From Mesorhizobium sp. WSM4904 (GTDB lineage: Bacteria > Pseudomonadota > Alphaproteobacteria > Rhizobiales > Rhizobiaceae), in NCBI RefSeq assembly GCF_029674545.1, contig NZ_CP121354.1, positions 2,551,001-2,615,000 on the forward strand: DNA of 64,000 bases, in the 5' to 3' direction. Made by a program: the position numbers and the translations under genes. The notes under the pieces were generated by a model, which saw only the letters and a list, made by a program, of their open reading frames with translations, ran no database searches and had not been told where the DNA came from. Shown here in pieces: positions 8,480 through 17,445 of this stretch (position 1 is its first letter; each line of letters opens with the position of its first letter).

Positions 8480-9304
8480 ATGCCGAGAACGATAAGGACG
8501 CTGACCGCCAACGACGTGGAAACGCTCGTCGACTGGGCGGCCGGGGAGGGTTGGAATCCGGGCATCGGCGATGCCGCCGCGTTGCGCGCGGCCGATCCGG
8601 AAGGGTTCATCGGCGCCTTTGTCGGCGGCGAGATGGCGGCCGGCATTTCGGCCGTCGCCTACGGCGCGGGTTTCGGTTTCATCGGCTTTTACATCTGCCG
8701 GCCCGACCGGCGTGGCGAGGGCCACGGCAAGGCAGTCTGGGATGCCGGCATGACCCGGCTCGGCAATCGCATCATCGGCCTCGACGGCGTGGCCGAGCAG
8801 CGGGCCAACTACCAGCGCAAGGGCTTCGTGCCCGCCTACGAGACCGTCCGCTACAGCGGAGCTCTCGGCCTGGCCCGCGGCAGCGACTTACGACCAGTTG
8901 CCAGCATGGCGGAGATATTTGCCTACGACCGCCAGTGCTTTCCGGCGCCGCGCGAGGCGTTCCTGCGCGAATGGCTGCAGCCGCCCCGGATCGCGCTCAT
9001 GTCCGCGGGCCCGGCCGGCATCGCCGGCTATGGCGTGGCGCGCCGGTGCCGGGAGGGATTCAAGGTCGGGCCGCTGTTCGCCGACGATATGGACATAGCC
9101 TTGGCGTTGGCGGCAGGACTGGCGGGCGAGGCGGGAGGCGAAGCGCTGCATATCGACGTGCCGGCCACCCAGGTCGGCTTCACCGCCATGCTTCAGGCCG
9201 CCGGCATGGTTGCGGGCTTCACGACGACCCGCATGTACAAGGGCGGCAAGCCCGGAAATGCCCCGTCGAAGGTTTTCGGCATCACGACGCTGGAACTGGG
9301 GTGA
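8480..9304 (+). CDS. GNAT family N-acetyltransferase with C-terminal second domain
   Basis: A 274-residue protein with an N-terminal GNAT acetyltransferase domain. The acetyl-CoA motif is seen as FYICRPDRRGEGHGKAVWDAGM near residues 75-95, and GVAEQRANYQRKGFV follows as motif B. The C-terminal half (about 140-274) matches the arrangement of the GNAT-related second domain (Acetyltransf_18 type) that ends such proteins: LREWL.PP, YGVARRCREGFKVGPLFAD, and HIDVPATQVGFTAMLQAAGM. Probable target is a small molecule; unknown. ATG 8480 follows GAGTGAAACG, a weak ribosome site. Stop at 9304 lies 110 bases ahead of the next gene. Confidence 0.85.
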   Translation: MPRTIRTLTANDVETLVDWAAGEGWNPGIGDAAALRAADPEGFIGAFVGGEMAAGISAVAYGAGFGFIGFYICRPDRRGEGHGKAVWDAGMTRLGNRIIGLDGVAEQRANYQRKGFVPAYETVRYSGALGLARGSDLRPVASMAEIFAYDRQCFPAPREAFLREWLQPPRIALMSAGPAGIAGYGVARRCREGFKVGPLFADDMDIALALAAGLAGEAGGEALHIDVPATQVGFTAMLQAAGMVAGFTTTRMYKGGKPGNAPSKVFGITTLELG

Positions 9305-9414
9305 TCGTGGGCCGCGTCGTCTCCTGTGATCATTGTTTGTCCGGCGTGGCGCATGCGACATGTCTGCGGGACATGGTTCGCATGGACGGGACGGTGTTTG
9401 GTGGAGATTTCCGA

Positions 9415-10185
9415 ATGGCTGGCAGGACGGTCCTGATCGCAGGCGGCACCGGGGGAATGGGCCTGGCGACCGGTCTTCGCCTTGCGGCTGACGGCGAGCT
9501 GATCGCGCTTGCCGACCTTCCCGGTGCGAAACTCGACGAGGCCGTGGCGAAGATCGCCGCCACCGGTGCAAACGCGATCGGCCTGCCGCTCGACATCCGC
9601 TCCGTCGCCGCTTGCCGGGAAGTGGTGGACAAGGCACGCGAGTGGGGCGGCGGCCTGGACATTCTCGTCAACGCCGCAGGCGTCTGGCTGGAGGGAGCGG
9701 CAGGCGAGGTCCGTGAAGAGCAATGGGACCTTGTGCTGGACGTCAATCTGAAAGGTGCGTTCTTCCTGATCTCGGCCGCCATTCCGCATCTATCGGCGAC
9801 GCAAGGCGTGATCATCAATATCGCCTCCGACGCGGGCATCGTCGGCAACAACGGCGCGGCGGTCTATTGCGCCTCGAAGGGCGGGCTGGTGCTTTTGACC
9901 AAGGCGCTCGCCCTGGAGCTTGCCCCACATGGCATCAGGGTCAACGCCGTCTGTCCCGGCGACACGGCGACGCCGATGATCGAGTATCAGGCGAGGACCT
10001 ATGGCGGAGATGACCCCGACGGCTACAAGCGAAGGCTCCTGGGGCACTATCCGCAGGTGGAAAGAGCACGGTTCATCACCGTGGAAGAGATCGCCTCCTT
10101 CATCCACTATCTTTGCCAGCCCGGCGCGGCCCCGATCACCGGGGCCGCGCTCTCGATCGATTTCGGCATCAGTGCGGGATACTGA
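9415..10185 (+). CDS. SDR family oxidoreductase
   Basis: A 256-residue short-chain dehydrogenase/reductase. The dinucleotide-binding motif is VLIAGGTGGMGLATGL, the NAAG region is ILVNAAGVW, and the catalytic Tyr-Lys lies in AAVYCASKGGL with Ser in IASDAG. The open frame extends upstream to 8551, but that is antisense-like sequence over the GNAT gene; ATG 9415 with GGAG at 9402-9405 gives the correct family N-terminus. A second SDR follows after 36 bases on the same strand, so they may form an operon. Substrate cannot be deduced; sugars and hydroxyacids are common for this subfamily. Confidence 0.85.
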   Translation: MAGRTVLIAGGTGGMGLATGLRLAADGELIALADLPGAKLDEAVAKIAATGANAIGLPLDIRSVAACREVVDKAREWGGGLDILVNAAGVWLEGAAGEVREEQWDLVLDVNLKGAFFLISAAIPHLSATQGVIINIASDAGIVGNNGAAVYCASKGGLVLLTKALALELAPHGIRVNAVCPGDTATPMIEYQARTYGGDDPDGYKRRLLGHYPQVERARFITVEEIASFIHYLCQPGAAPITGAALSIDFGISAGY

Positions 10186-10221
10186 ATTGCGGCGGCCTCG
10201 GCTTGATCGCCTGGAGGGTCC

Positions 10222-10983
10222 ATGACCGTGTTTCGCAAATCCCGCAGGGCGCTGGTGACCGGCGCGGGCGCGGCCGACGGCATCGGCATCGCGGTCGCGC
10301 GTGCGCTCGGCGAAGCCGGGCTTTCGGTCGCCATTACTGCCTCGTCGCAGCGTGTCGAGCAGCGCGCCGAAGAGCTGCGGGCCGACGGGCTCGACGTCCG
10401 CGCCGTGGTGGCCGACCTGACGCGCGCGGCGGATGTCGAGCGGCTATGCTCGGAGGTCGGCGAGGTCGATATCCTCGTCAACAATGCGGGGATGGGGACG
10501 GTCGCCCAGCCGGCGCTGCAGCGCCGCTTTCTCGATCTCTGTGAGAGCGACTGGGACCGCGGCATCGATGTCAGCCTGAAGACAACATTTCTTGCCACAC
10601 GCGCGTTTCTGGCCGGCATGGTTCAGCGCGGCCATGGACGCGTGGTGAACATGGCTTCGGTCACCGGACCCTACGTCTCCAACGAAGGAGAGGCCGCCTA
10701 CTCCGCCGCCAAGGCCGGCATGGTCGGGCTGACGCATGCGCTTGCACTCGAGGTCGGCCGCAGCGGCGTCACGGTGAATGCCGTGGCGCCGGGCTGGATC
10801 GCGACTGGCGCCTCGACGCCGGAAGAACTCGTCGCCGCGCAAAACACGCCGCTTGGACGCGCCGGCACTCCGCAAGAAGTCGCCGCCGCCGTGCTGTTCC
10901 TGGCATCCGACGGCGCCAGCTATATCAACGGCGCCGTTCTCGTCGTGGATGGCGGCAACATCCTGCAGGAGCGCAAGGGCTGA
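10222..10983 (+). CDS. SDR family oxidoreductase
   Basis: A 253-residue short-chain dehydrogenase with TGAGAADGIGIAVARALG as the cofactor motif, LVNNAGMG, catalytic Ser in NMASVTGPYV and Tyr-Lys in AAYSAAKAGM, ending with VVDGGN. It follows another SDR gene by 36 bases. The 3' end of this gene has a partial, decayed copy at about 40388-40453, continuing past the stop codon, so a past duplication or rearrangement involved this locus or a close homologue. Substrate unknown. The cofactor preference is not clear: after the second strand the residues are TASSQRVEQR, an Arg-containing loop that favours NADP. Confidence 0.87.
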   Translation: MTVFRKSRRALVTGAGAADGIGIAVARALGEAGLSVAITASSQRVEQRAEELRADGLDVRAVVADLTRAADVERLCSEVGEVDILVNNAGMGTVAQPALQRRFLDLCESDWDRGIDVSLKTTFLATRAFLAGMVQRGHGRVVNMASVTGPYVSNEGEAAYSAAKAGMVGLTHALALEVGRSGVTVNAVAPGWIATGASTPEELVAAQNTPLGRAGTPQEVAAAVLFLASDGASYINGAVLVVDGGNILQERKG

Positions 10984-11019
10984 CCGCGAAGGTCAACCGT
11001 CAGCCGCCGCCATCGACCG

Positions 11020-12120
11020 TTATTTGCTCGTGTCCGTCATCGCGTCCGGCACCACCACCAGCTTGCCGACGAAGTCCTTGGCCATGAAGTCGGTCTGGGC
11101 ACGGTGGAAATCCGACAGCTTGTAAACACCGCCGACCAGCGGCTTGATCTTCTTCTCCTCGATGTAGCGCACGATGCGGCGGAAGTCCGCGCGTGTCCCT
11201 TGGCTCGAGCCATGCAGCTGCAGCTGCTTCAGATACATGGTGCGGAGGTCGAGCTGCACGACTGGACCCGCGATGGCGCCGGCCGTGGTGTAGCGGCCCT
11301 CGGGCCGCAGGATGCGCAAGAGGTCGTTGAAGATGGCGCCGCCGACAAGGTCGGCGACCACGTCGATGGGCTTGCCGCCCGTCGCCTCGTTGACGGCGAC
11401 CGGCAGGTCGGCCACACCGCGCGTGATCACCTTCTCGGCGCCGATGTCGAGCACCGCCTGCTCCTTGCCCTTGCCAACAAGCGCATAGGGAATGGCGCCG
11501 CGCGCCCGCGCCAGCTGCACGATGCCCGAACCGACGCCGCCCGAGGCGCCGGTGACCAGCACCCGCTCGCCGGCCTTCAGCGCGGCGCGTTCCAGCATCT
11601 GCTCGCCGGTGAGATAGGCGCAGCAGAAGGTGGCGAGCTCGACATCGCTGAGGTCGGTGTCGACGACATGCGCGTTCTCGGCCGGAAGCGCCTGGTATTC
11701 GGCGTATCCGCCGTCGCGGCCATGGCCCATATAATCGATATCGGCAAGCGAATCGTCGTCGCGGTTGTAGATGGAGAAGTCCACCATCACGCGCTCGCCG
11801 ATACGGCTGGCAGGCACTCCGTCGCCGACGGCAATGATGGTGCCCACGGTGTCGGTGCCCTGGATGCGCGGAAAGGTCAGCGTGTTGCCTTGCCGGCGCC
11901 AGGTCGAAACCGCCCCGGCATCCTCCTCAGTGCCATAGGCGCCCTGGCGCACCCATACATCGGTGTTGTTCATGCCGCAGGCGCTGACCTTGACCAGCAC
12001 CTCGCCGGCGGCGGGCGAGGGCACCCTCACATCGGTGCGGTAGACGAGCTTTTCCATGCCGCCATGGCCGGTGAGCTGCACGGCGGCCATGGTTGCGGGA
12101 ACGGTGGGATGGGACTTCAT
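11020..12120 (-). CDS. Zinc-type alcohol dehydrogenase/quinone reductase-like (MDR) protein
   Basis: A 366-residue medium-chain dehydrogenase/reductase. Seen: the N-terminal catalytic domain with EVLVKVSACGMNNTDVWVR, then the nucleotide-binding motif VLVTGASGGVGSGIVQLARARG and DLVGGAIFNDLLRIL. The lobes keep Cys and a DxxG pattern, but I do not see a full set of structural zinc cysteines. The longest frame begins at 12276, inside a repeat; ATG 12120 preceded by GGAAG eight bases upstream is the better start. It lies downstream of doeD on the same strand, separated by the repeat at 12148-12273. That suggests it may be co-transcribed with ectoine degradation, possibly to reduce a semialdehyde, though no such step is established. 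Confidence 0.82.
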   Translation of the reverse strand: MKSHPTVPATMAAVQLTGHGGMEKLVYRTDVRVPSPAAGEVLVKVSACGMNNTDVWVRQGAYGTEEDAGAVSTWRRQGNTLTFPRIQGTDTVGTIIAVGDGVPASRIGERVMVDFSIYNRDDDSLADIDYMGHGRDGGYAEYQALPAENAHVVDTDLSDVELATFCCAYLTGEQMLERAALKAGERVLVTGASGGVGSGIVQLARARGAIPYALVGKGKEQAVLDIGAEKVITRGVADLPVAVNEATGGKPIDVVADLVGGAIFNDLLRILRPEGRYTTAGAIAGPVVQLDLRTMYLKQLQLHGSSQGTRADFRRIVRYIEEKKIKPLVGGVYKLSDFHRAQTDFMAKDFVGKLVVVPDAMTDTSK

Positions 12121-12147
12121 AGATGTTACTTCCAATTGTGCAGGTTT

Positions 12148-12273
12148 GCGCTGCCCCTCACCCTTACCCTCTCCCCGTGAATGACGGGGAGAGGGGGCGC
12201 CGGGGCTGGAGCTTGTCCCTTCTCCCCGTTTTTCACGGGGAGAAGGTGCCGGCAGGCGGATGAGGGGCAGCGC
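12148..12273. repeat. Palindromic intergenic repeat of rhizobial type
   Basis: The ends are inverted copies: GCGCTGCCCCTCA at 12148-12160 and TGAGGGGCAGCGC at 12261-12273, an exact 13-base match. Inside lie two hairpins: CTCTCCCCGT against ACGGGGAGAG near 12169-12193, and CCTTCTCCCCGT (12218-12229) against ACGGGGAGAAGG (12235-12246). Related GC-rich hairpins occur at 19287-19312 and at 21611-21769. It separates doeD from the downstream dehydrogenase and may act as an RNA processing or attenuation site. Confidence 0.85.
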
Positions 12274-12286
12274 CAACGGTCAAAGA

Positions 12287-13666
12287 TCAGAGAGCTGAGA
12301 ACACGCCGTTCACCGCGTCGGCGGTCTTGGCGACGATGGTGTCTGCCTCCTCGCGCGTCAGGCAGAGCGGCGGCGCGAAACCGAGGATGTCGCCCTGCGG
12401 CATGGCGCGGCCGATGACGCCACTGGCTGCCAGCGCCGTGGCGATCTGCGGTCCAACTTTAAGCGCCGGATCGAAGAAGACGCGATCGTCGTGATCCTTC
12501 ACGAACTCGACCGCTGCCAGCAGGCCGTCGCCACGGACCTCGCCGACATTTTTGTGGCCGCCGACGGCCTTGGCGAGCTCAGCGCGAAAGTAAGCGCCGG
12601 TCTCGCCGGCGTTCTTCACCAGGTCCATCTCGTCGATCAGTTCGAGATTGGCGACGCCCGCGGCAACGCAGATCGGGTGCGCCGAATAGGTCCAGCCATG
12701 GCCGAGCGAGCCGAGCTTGTCGGAACCCTTGACCAGCACCTGCCAGACCTTGTCGGAGACGATGACGCCGGAAAGCGGCGCATAGGCCGAGGTCAGGCCC
12801 TTGGCGATGGTGATCAGGTCCGGCTTGATGCCGTAATGATCGGAGCCGAACATGGTGCCGAGACGGCCGAAGCCGGTCACCACCTCGTCGGCGACGAGCA
12901 GCACGTCGTGCTTGTTCAGCACCGCCTGGATCTTCTGCCAATAGCCGGCCGGCGGCGGGACGATGCCGCCGGTGCCGAGGATCGGCTCGCCGATGAAGGC
13001 CGCGACGGTGTCCGGGCCCTCGGCAAGGATCATTTCCTCGAGCTTGTCGGCGCAATATTGCGAGAACTGCTCCTCGCTCATGGAGCGGTCGGCGCGGCGG
13101 AAATAATAGGGCGCCTCGGTGTGCATGATCGGCGCGCGCGGCAGGTCGAAGGCGTTGTGGAACAGCTCCAGCCCGGTCAGCGACCCGGTCATGACGCCGG
13201 ACCCGTGATAGCCGCGCCAGCGCGAGATGATCTTCTTCTTCTCCGATCGTCCGAGAACGTTGTTGTAGTACCAGATCAGCTTGATGTTGGTCTCGTTGGC
13301 GTCGGAGCCGGAGAGGCCGAAATAGACCCTCGACATGCCCTTCGGCGCGCGGTCGATGATCATCTTGGACAGCCGAATCGAGGCCTCGGTGCTGTGGCCG
13401 ACATAGGCGTGGTAGTAGGCAAGGTTCCTAGCCTGTTCAGCAATCGCATCGGCGATCTTCTGGCGGCCATAGCCGACGTTGACGCAATAGAGGCCGGCGA
13501 AGGCGTCGATGCTCTTCCTGCCGGTGTTGTCCCAGACGGTGACGCCTTCGCCGCCTGCCATGATGCGGGCCGGCGATTCACCGCGCGCGTGCGTGCCCAT
13601 ATGCGTCGAGGGATGGAAGAAGTGGTCGCGATCCCAGGCCGAAAGTTCGTTGGATTGCTCGAGCAT
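12287..13666 (-). CDS. doeD: L-2,4-diaminobutyrate transaminase (DoeD)
   Basis: A 459-residue class III aminotransferase. In ectoine degradation it converts L-2,4-diaminobutyrate to aspartate semialdehyde with PLP. Evidence: the PLP lysine K289 in LITIAKGLTSAYAP, the Asp in LLVADEVVTGFGR, SGSDANETNIKL and GRWRGYHGSG-like contact segments (SRWRGYHGSG). Position in the doeX-doeC-doeD block fixes the substrate better than sequence alone, since the family also holds omega-amino acid pyruvate transaminases. AAGGAG lies eight bases before ATG 13666. The next gene upstream in the operon, doeC, ends 36 bases away. Product passes to DoeC. Confidence 0.9.
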   Translation of the reverse strand: MLEQSNELSAWDRDHFFHPSTHMGTHARGESPARIMAGGEGVTVWDNTGRKSIDAFAGLYCVNVGYGRQKIADAIAEQARNLAYYHAYVGHSTEASIRLSKMIIDRAPKGMSRVYFGLSGSDANETNIKLIWYYNNVLGRSEKKKIISRWRGYHGSGVMTGSLTGLELFHNAFDLPRAPIMHTEAPYYFRRADRSMSEEQFSQYCADKLEEMILAEGPDTVAAFIGEPILGTGGIVPPPAGYWQKIQAVLNKHDVLLVADEVVTGFGRLGTMFGSDHYGIKPDLITIAKGLTSAYAPLSGVIVSDKVWQVLVKGSDKLGSLGHGWTYSAHPICVAAGVANLELIDEMDLVKNAGETGAYFRAELAKAVGGHKNVGEVRGDGLLAAVEFVKDHDDRVFFDPALKVGPQIATALAASGVIGRAMPQGDILGFAPPLCLTREEADTIVAKTADAVNGVFSAL

Positions 13667-13702
13667 CTTTTTTCTCCTTGCAGGGAATTCTTCCGGCGTG
13701 CG

Positions 13703-15196
13703 CTAGGCGACGTCCAGACAAACGTATTTCAGATCGGTGAAGGCTTCGAGGCCATGGCGTGAGCCTTCACGGCCAATGCCGGATTGCTTGACGCCGCCGA
13801 ACGGGATCGGCGCGCCGGTGATCTTGACCCGGTTGATCGCAACCATGCCGTAGTCCAGCGCGCGGCCCAGGCGTGCCTGCCGCGCGCCGTTCTCGGTCAC
13901 GACATAGGCGACGAGGCCGTATTCGGTGGCGTTGGCGCGGGCGACGACTTCCGCTTCGTCGTCGAACGGCGTCACGGCGGCGACCGGACCGAAGGTTTCC
14001 TCATGCATGATCAGCGCCTCGTCCGGCACGTCGACGAGCAGCGTCGGCTGGTAGAACAGCGGTCCGGCCGCGTGGCGCTTGCCGCCGGTGAGGCAGCGCG
14101 CGCCGCGGGCGAGAGCGTCGGCCACCTGCTCCTCCACCTTCTTGACGGCGCGCTCATGCATCAGCGGTCCGATGTCGGCGTCGCCGGAGAGCCCGTTGCC
14201 GGTGCGCAGCCGCTCGATGCGGCGGGCGAAGGCGGCGCAGAACCGGTCGTAGATCTGGCGCTGCACGTAGATGCGGTTGGCGGCAAGGCAATCCTGGCCG
14301 GAGGTGGCGAATTTCGCGTCGAGCGCGATCGCCACCGCCTTCTCGATATCGGCATCGTCGAAGACGATCAGCGGCGCATGGCCGCCGAGCTCCATGACCA
14401 GCCGCTTCATCGTCGGCGCGCTCTGCGCGGCGATCAACCGGCCGACTTCGGTCGATCCGGTGAAGCTCATGGCGCGCACGCGGGCATCGGCACACATCGT
14501 TCCGACGATCGTTCGTGCATCACCGGTGACGACGTTGAAGACGCCGGCCGGCAGTCCGGCGCGCTCGCCAAGCTCGGCCAGCGCCAGGGCCGACAGCGGC
14601 GTTTCGGAGGAGGGATGCGCCACCACGGTGCAGCCGGCGGCGAGCGCCGCGGCAGCCTTGCGAGTGAGCATGGCGGATGGAAAATTCCACGGGGTCACGA
14701 CGCCGACGACGCCGAGCGGCTCGCGGCGCACGGTCATCTCGGCATTGGGCAGGTGGCTGGTTACGCTCTCGGCGTTGATGCGTTTTGCCTCCTCGGCATA
14801 CCATTCGACGAAGGAGGCGGCGTAGTCGATCTCGCCGAGCGATTCCTTGAGCGGCTTGCCTTGTTCCAGCGTCATCAGCAGCGCCAGATCGTCTTTGGCA
14901 GCGATGATCAGATCGAACCATTTTCGCAAAATTCTGGAGCGCTCCTGCGGCAGGGCCGAGCGCCAGGCCGGCAGGGCGTGCGCTGCGGCGTCAACCGCTT
15001 CTGTCGTCTGCCCGGCACCGAGCGCGGCGACGAAGGCCACTGTGGCGCCGGTGGCCGGGTCGGTCACTTCGAAGCTGGCGGCCGAATGGCCGGCCGTCCA
15101 GTGACCGCCGACATAGCCGAGATCGCGCAATAGCCGGCGATCGGCAAGACGGTCGAGTGCTTCGTGGCGGTGCGGGCGTGCAAAATGCGCGGACAT
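13703..15196 (-). CDS. doeC: Aspartate-semialdehyde dehydrogenase of ectoine degradation (DoeC)
   Basis: A 497-residue NAD(P)-dependent aldehyde dehydrogenase of the succinate-semialdehyde type; in ectoine degradation DoeC oxidises aspartate semialdehyde to L-aspartate. Seen: PWNFPSAMLTRK, SSETPLSALAL, FTGSTEVGRLIA, the glutamate motif MELGGHAPLIV and the catalytic cysteine in ATSGQDCLAANRIYVQ. The C-terminus ends with FGGVKQSGIGREGSRHG. The frame continues to 15241, but ATG 15196 has GAGGGAGC upstream and starts the conserved region. Its substrate is taken from context: it is first in the doeC-doeD pair, downstream of the AsnC-type regulator doeX on the same strand. Confidence 0.88.
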   Translation of the reverse strand: MSAHFARPHRHEALDRLADRRLLRDLGYVGGHWTAGHSAASFEVTDPATGATVAFVAALGAGQTTEAVDAAAHALPAWRSALPQERSRILRKWFDLIIAAKDDLALLMTLEQGKPLKESLGEIDYAASFVEWYAEEAKRINAESVTSHLPNAEMTVRREPLGVVGVVTPWNFPSAMLTRKAAAALAAGCTVVAHPSSETPLSALALAELGERAGLPAGVFNVVTGDARTIVGTMCADARVRAMSFTGSTEVGRLIAAQSAPTMKRLVMELGGHAPLIVFDDADIEKAVAIALDAKFATSGQDCLAANRIYVQRQIYDRFCAAFARRIERLRTGNGLSGDADIGPLMHERAVKKVEEQVADALARGARCLTGGKRHAAGPLFYQPTLLVDVPDEALIMHEETFGPVAAVTPFDDEAEVVARANATEYGLVAYVVTENGARQARLGRALDYGMVAINRVKITGAPIPFGGVKQSGIGREGSRHGLEAFTDLKYVCLDVA

Positions 15197-15286
15197 TGAT
15201 AGCTCCCTCACTTGGGATGTTCCCTCGATTGGGCGAAGCATCGGACGTGCCGGGCAAAAAAGGAGACTGTTTCGGCGTCCGTCCGT

Positions 15287-15330
15287 AGAGAGATTGTCTC
15301 TATTGGATTGCCCGGGGAGACGATCTCTCT
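15287..15330. promoter_or_regulatory. Inverted repeat in the doeX-doeC leader
   Basis: AGAGAGATTGTCTC at 15287-15300 pairs with GAGACGATCTCTCT at 15317-15330, 13 of 14 positions complementary (one T-G). It lies about 90 bases upstream of doeC and 107 bases past the doeX stop on the minus strand. No U-rich run follows, so it is more like an operator or RNA processing hairpin than a classical terminator. A role for DoeX binding is possible but unproven. Confidence 0.5.
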
Positions 15331-15333
15331 GCC

Positions 15334-15437
15334 CTGAAGCGCGCCGTGATGTCTCAGAATCGCTTCGCGCGCTTTAGGTTTTTGATCTTCCGCATGTCTT
15401 TGTCCCGAAACCGGTTCGCACTTTCGGGAGCCATGCT
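15334..15437. repeat. Dispersed two-hairpin intergenic repeat, copy A
   Basis: The element starts with a hairpin (CTGAAGCGCG at 15334-15343 against CGCGCTTTAG at 15368-15377), then TTTTTGATCTTCCGCATG, and a second imperfect palindrome CCCGAAACCGGTTCGCACTTTCGGG between GCATG and CATGC. Copies B (34064-34167) and C (52412-52515) share the layout. It abuts the stop codon of doeX, whose TGA falls just past the final CATGCT. Rhizobial genomes carry many such elements. Confidence 0.75.
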
Positions 15438-15959
15438 TCACGCTTGCCCCGGCAGCAGATCGGCCACGGGCAACACGGTGTCTTCCTTCACCGTCTTGGT
15501 GACGATGTAGGTGAAGTAACGGTCGATGCCGATCTCGCGTTCCAGCAGGCTATCCACCAGCCGCTGATAGGCATCGATGTCGCGCGCCATCACCTTCAGC
15601 ACATAATCGACGCCGCCGCCGACCGACCAGCAGGCGACGATCTCCGGGATGTCGCGGATGACCCGCTCGAAGCGGTCGAAATCGGCCTGGCGGTGGCTGG
15701 CCAATGTCACTTCCATCAGCACGGTCGCCACCGGCGCGATGACGCGCATGGCGATCGCGGCGTGGTAGCCGGAAACGATGCCGGCCTTCTCCAGCTTGCG
15801 CAGCCGCATCCAGCAAGGGGTCGGCGACAGGCCGACCTTCTCGGCCAGCGCCAGCTTGGTGATGCGCCCGTCGCGCTGGATGGCGTCCAGGATCTTGAGG
15901 TCGATCGGGTCGAGTTTCGCTGCCGCCATGCCGGCTCCGTTTTTTGCTCGGGACACCAT
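15438..15959 (-). CDS. doeX: Lrp/AsnC-family regulator (DoeX)
   Basis: A 173-residue Lrp/AsnC regulator. The N-terminal winged helix-turn-helix is LDPIDLKILDAIQRDGRITKLALAEKVGLSPTPCWMRLRKLEKAGIV, and the C-terminal RAM (ligand) domain spans about 75-160 (VEVTL-type strand VLMEVTLASHR and SVGGGVDYVLKVMARDIDAYQ). In Halomonas, DoeX binds upstream of the doe genes; here it heads the doeC-doeD arm and is divergent from enuR across 53 bases. ATG 15959 gives the longest reading; ATG 15929 (MAAAKLDP) would also give a full domain. The 3' end abuts repeat copy A. Confidence 0.88.
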   Translation of the reverse strand: MVSRAKNGAGMAAAKLDPIDLKILDAIQRDGRITKLALAEKVGLSPTPCWMRLRKLEKAGIVSGYHAAIAMRVIAPVATVLMEVTLASHRQADFDRFERVIRDIPEIVACWSVGGGVDYVLKVMARDIDAYQRLVDSLLEREIGIDRYFTYIVTKTVKEDTVLPVADLLPGQA

Positions 15960-16009
15960 GACGATGCATTATTTCGATTGTCAATTGCACTGATTTCGAT
16001 CTCTAATAA

Positions 16010-16022
16010 GTCATGACATTAT
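16010..16022 (+). promoter_or_regulatory. GTCATGACATTAT motif over the enuR start codon
   Basis: GTCATGACATTAT spans the enuR ATG (16013-16015) and contains the palindrome GTCATGAC. A near copy, GTCATGATATTAT, lies at 17448-17460 upstream of ehuA (12 of 13 identical). A shared operator for EnuR, or for DoeX, is the simple reading: one copy would repress enuR and the other the uptake operon. No binding data. Confidence 0.4.
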
Positions 16023-17398
16023 GGCAGCCAGATCCAGCGCTCATTCGACGACCGGCCTATCTCTCGCTGGCCGACCAATTCGCCCGCGCGATCCATGACG
16101 GGCGGCTCGCCAACGGCGCGCGGCTGCCGACGCACCGCCGCCTTGCGGACGACTTGAAACTTTCGGTGCAGACCGTCAGCCGCGCCTATGAGGAACTGAT
16201 CCGCCGCGGCCTGATCTCCGGCGAGGTCGGACGCGGCAGCTTCGTGCAGACGCAGCGCCGCGAGCCGGAGCCTCCCTACCTCCCTGAGCGGCTGGGCGAG
16301 GTCATCGATCTCTCCATCCTGAAGCCGGTTTGCGAGCCGATGCATCTGGAGAAGCTGAAGCAGGCGCTCTCCTGGCTGGCCGAAAACCTGCCGTCGAGCT
16401 CCGCGCTGTCGTTCCGGCCGAACATGGTGTTCCCGCGCCACCGCGCGGTGGCGGTCGAGTGGCTGAAGCTCTGCGGCCTGGAAGCCTCGCCGCAGAATAT
16501 CTGCCTCACCAATGGCGCAACGGCCGGCATGACAGTGGCGTTGATGAGCGTCGCGCCACCCGGCTCGACTGTCGCCACCGAGGCGATCGGCCATCACACG
16601 CTGGTGCCGCTGGCCCGCTATCTCGGCTTCAATCTCGAGGGTCTGCCGATCGACGGCAACGGCCTGATCCCGGAAGCGTTGGACGAGGCCTGCCGGCTCT
16701 CGGACATCCGTGCCGTCTTCGTCCAGCCCTCGGTGATCAACCCGACGGCCACCTTGATGGACGCCACTCGACGCGAGCAGATCGCGGCGGTCGCGCGCAA
16801 GCACGACATCGCCATCATCGAGAACGACGTGCTTGGGCCTCTCGTCGAAGGTCGGCCGCCGGCCGTCGCCGCCTTCGCTCCAGAGCGAACCCTCTACGTC
16901 ACCTCCTTCACCAAGATCGTCGTGCCGGGCCTGCGCATTGGCTATCTCGCGGTGCCGGACCGCTACGTCGCGGCCGTCGCCAACCGCCATCTCGTCTCGA
17001 ACTGGATGGCGACACCGATGGTGGCGGAGATCGCGACGCGCTGGGTGAACGACGGCACGGCGATAGAGCTGGTCAACTGGCAGCGCGGCGCGCTGAGACG
17101 CCGGCAGGAGATCGCCGCCGAGGTGCTCACGGGGATCGACTACCGCGTCCATCGCGACGGGCTGCATCTCTGGCTTGAATTGCCGGGCGACCGCGCCGAG
17201 GAGAGCTTCGTCGCGCAGGCGCGCCTGCGCGGCGTGGCGATCGCGCCGGGCACTTCCTTCCGCATCGCCGACACGCCCTGGCATCCGGCCGTTCGTATCT
17301 CGCTCGGATCGACCACCGAAGGGGAACTGCGCGCCGGCTTGAGCGTTGTCGCCAAGCTCCTGCTTGGCGATCCGGAGCATCTCCTGCTCGCCATTTGA
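16013..17398 (+). CDS. enuR: MocR/GntR-type PLP-dependent regulator of ectoine catabolism (EnuR)
   Basis: A 461-residue MocR-type regulator: an N-terminal winged helix of the GntR type (about residues 12-80, LSLADQFARAIHDGRLANGARLPTHRRLADDLKLSVQTVSRAYEELIRRGLI) and a class I aminotransferase-like domain from about 100. The PLP lysine is K301 in TSFTKIVVPGLRIGYL. In Ruegeria pomeroyi EnuR represses the ectoine genes until intermediates of the pathway (diaminobutyrate derivatives) react with PLP. Here it is divergent from doeX and followed by the ehu-eut-doe operon on the same strand after 134 bases. The start ATG lies within the GTCATGAC palindrome, so autoregulation is plausible. Confidence 0.93.
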   Translation: MTLWQPDPALIRRPAYLSLADQFARAIHDGRLANGARLPTHRRLADDLKLSVQTVSRAYEELIRRGLISGEVGRGSFVQTQRREPEPPYLPERLGEVIDLSILKPVCEPMHLEKLKQALSWLAENLPSSSALSFRPNMVFPRHRAVAVEWLKLCGLEASPQNICLTNGATAGMTVALMSVAPPGSTVATEAIGHHTLVPLARYLGFNLEGLPIDGNGLIPEALDEACRLSDIRAVFVQPSVINPTATLMDATRREQIAAVARKHDIAIIENDVLGPLVEGRPPAVAAFAPERTLYVTSFTKIVVPGLRIGYLAVPDRYVAAVANRHLVSNWMATPMVAEIATRWVNDGTAIELVNWQRGALRRRQEIAAEVLTGIDYRVHRDGLHLWLELPGDRAEESFVAQARLRGVAIAPGTSFRIADTPWHPAVRISLGSTTEGELRAGLSVVAKLLLGDPEHLLLAI

Positions 17399-17445
17399 TG
17401 CACAACAGAAGCGCAGATTGCCCTGAAATTGTGCCGCCCGAAATA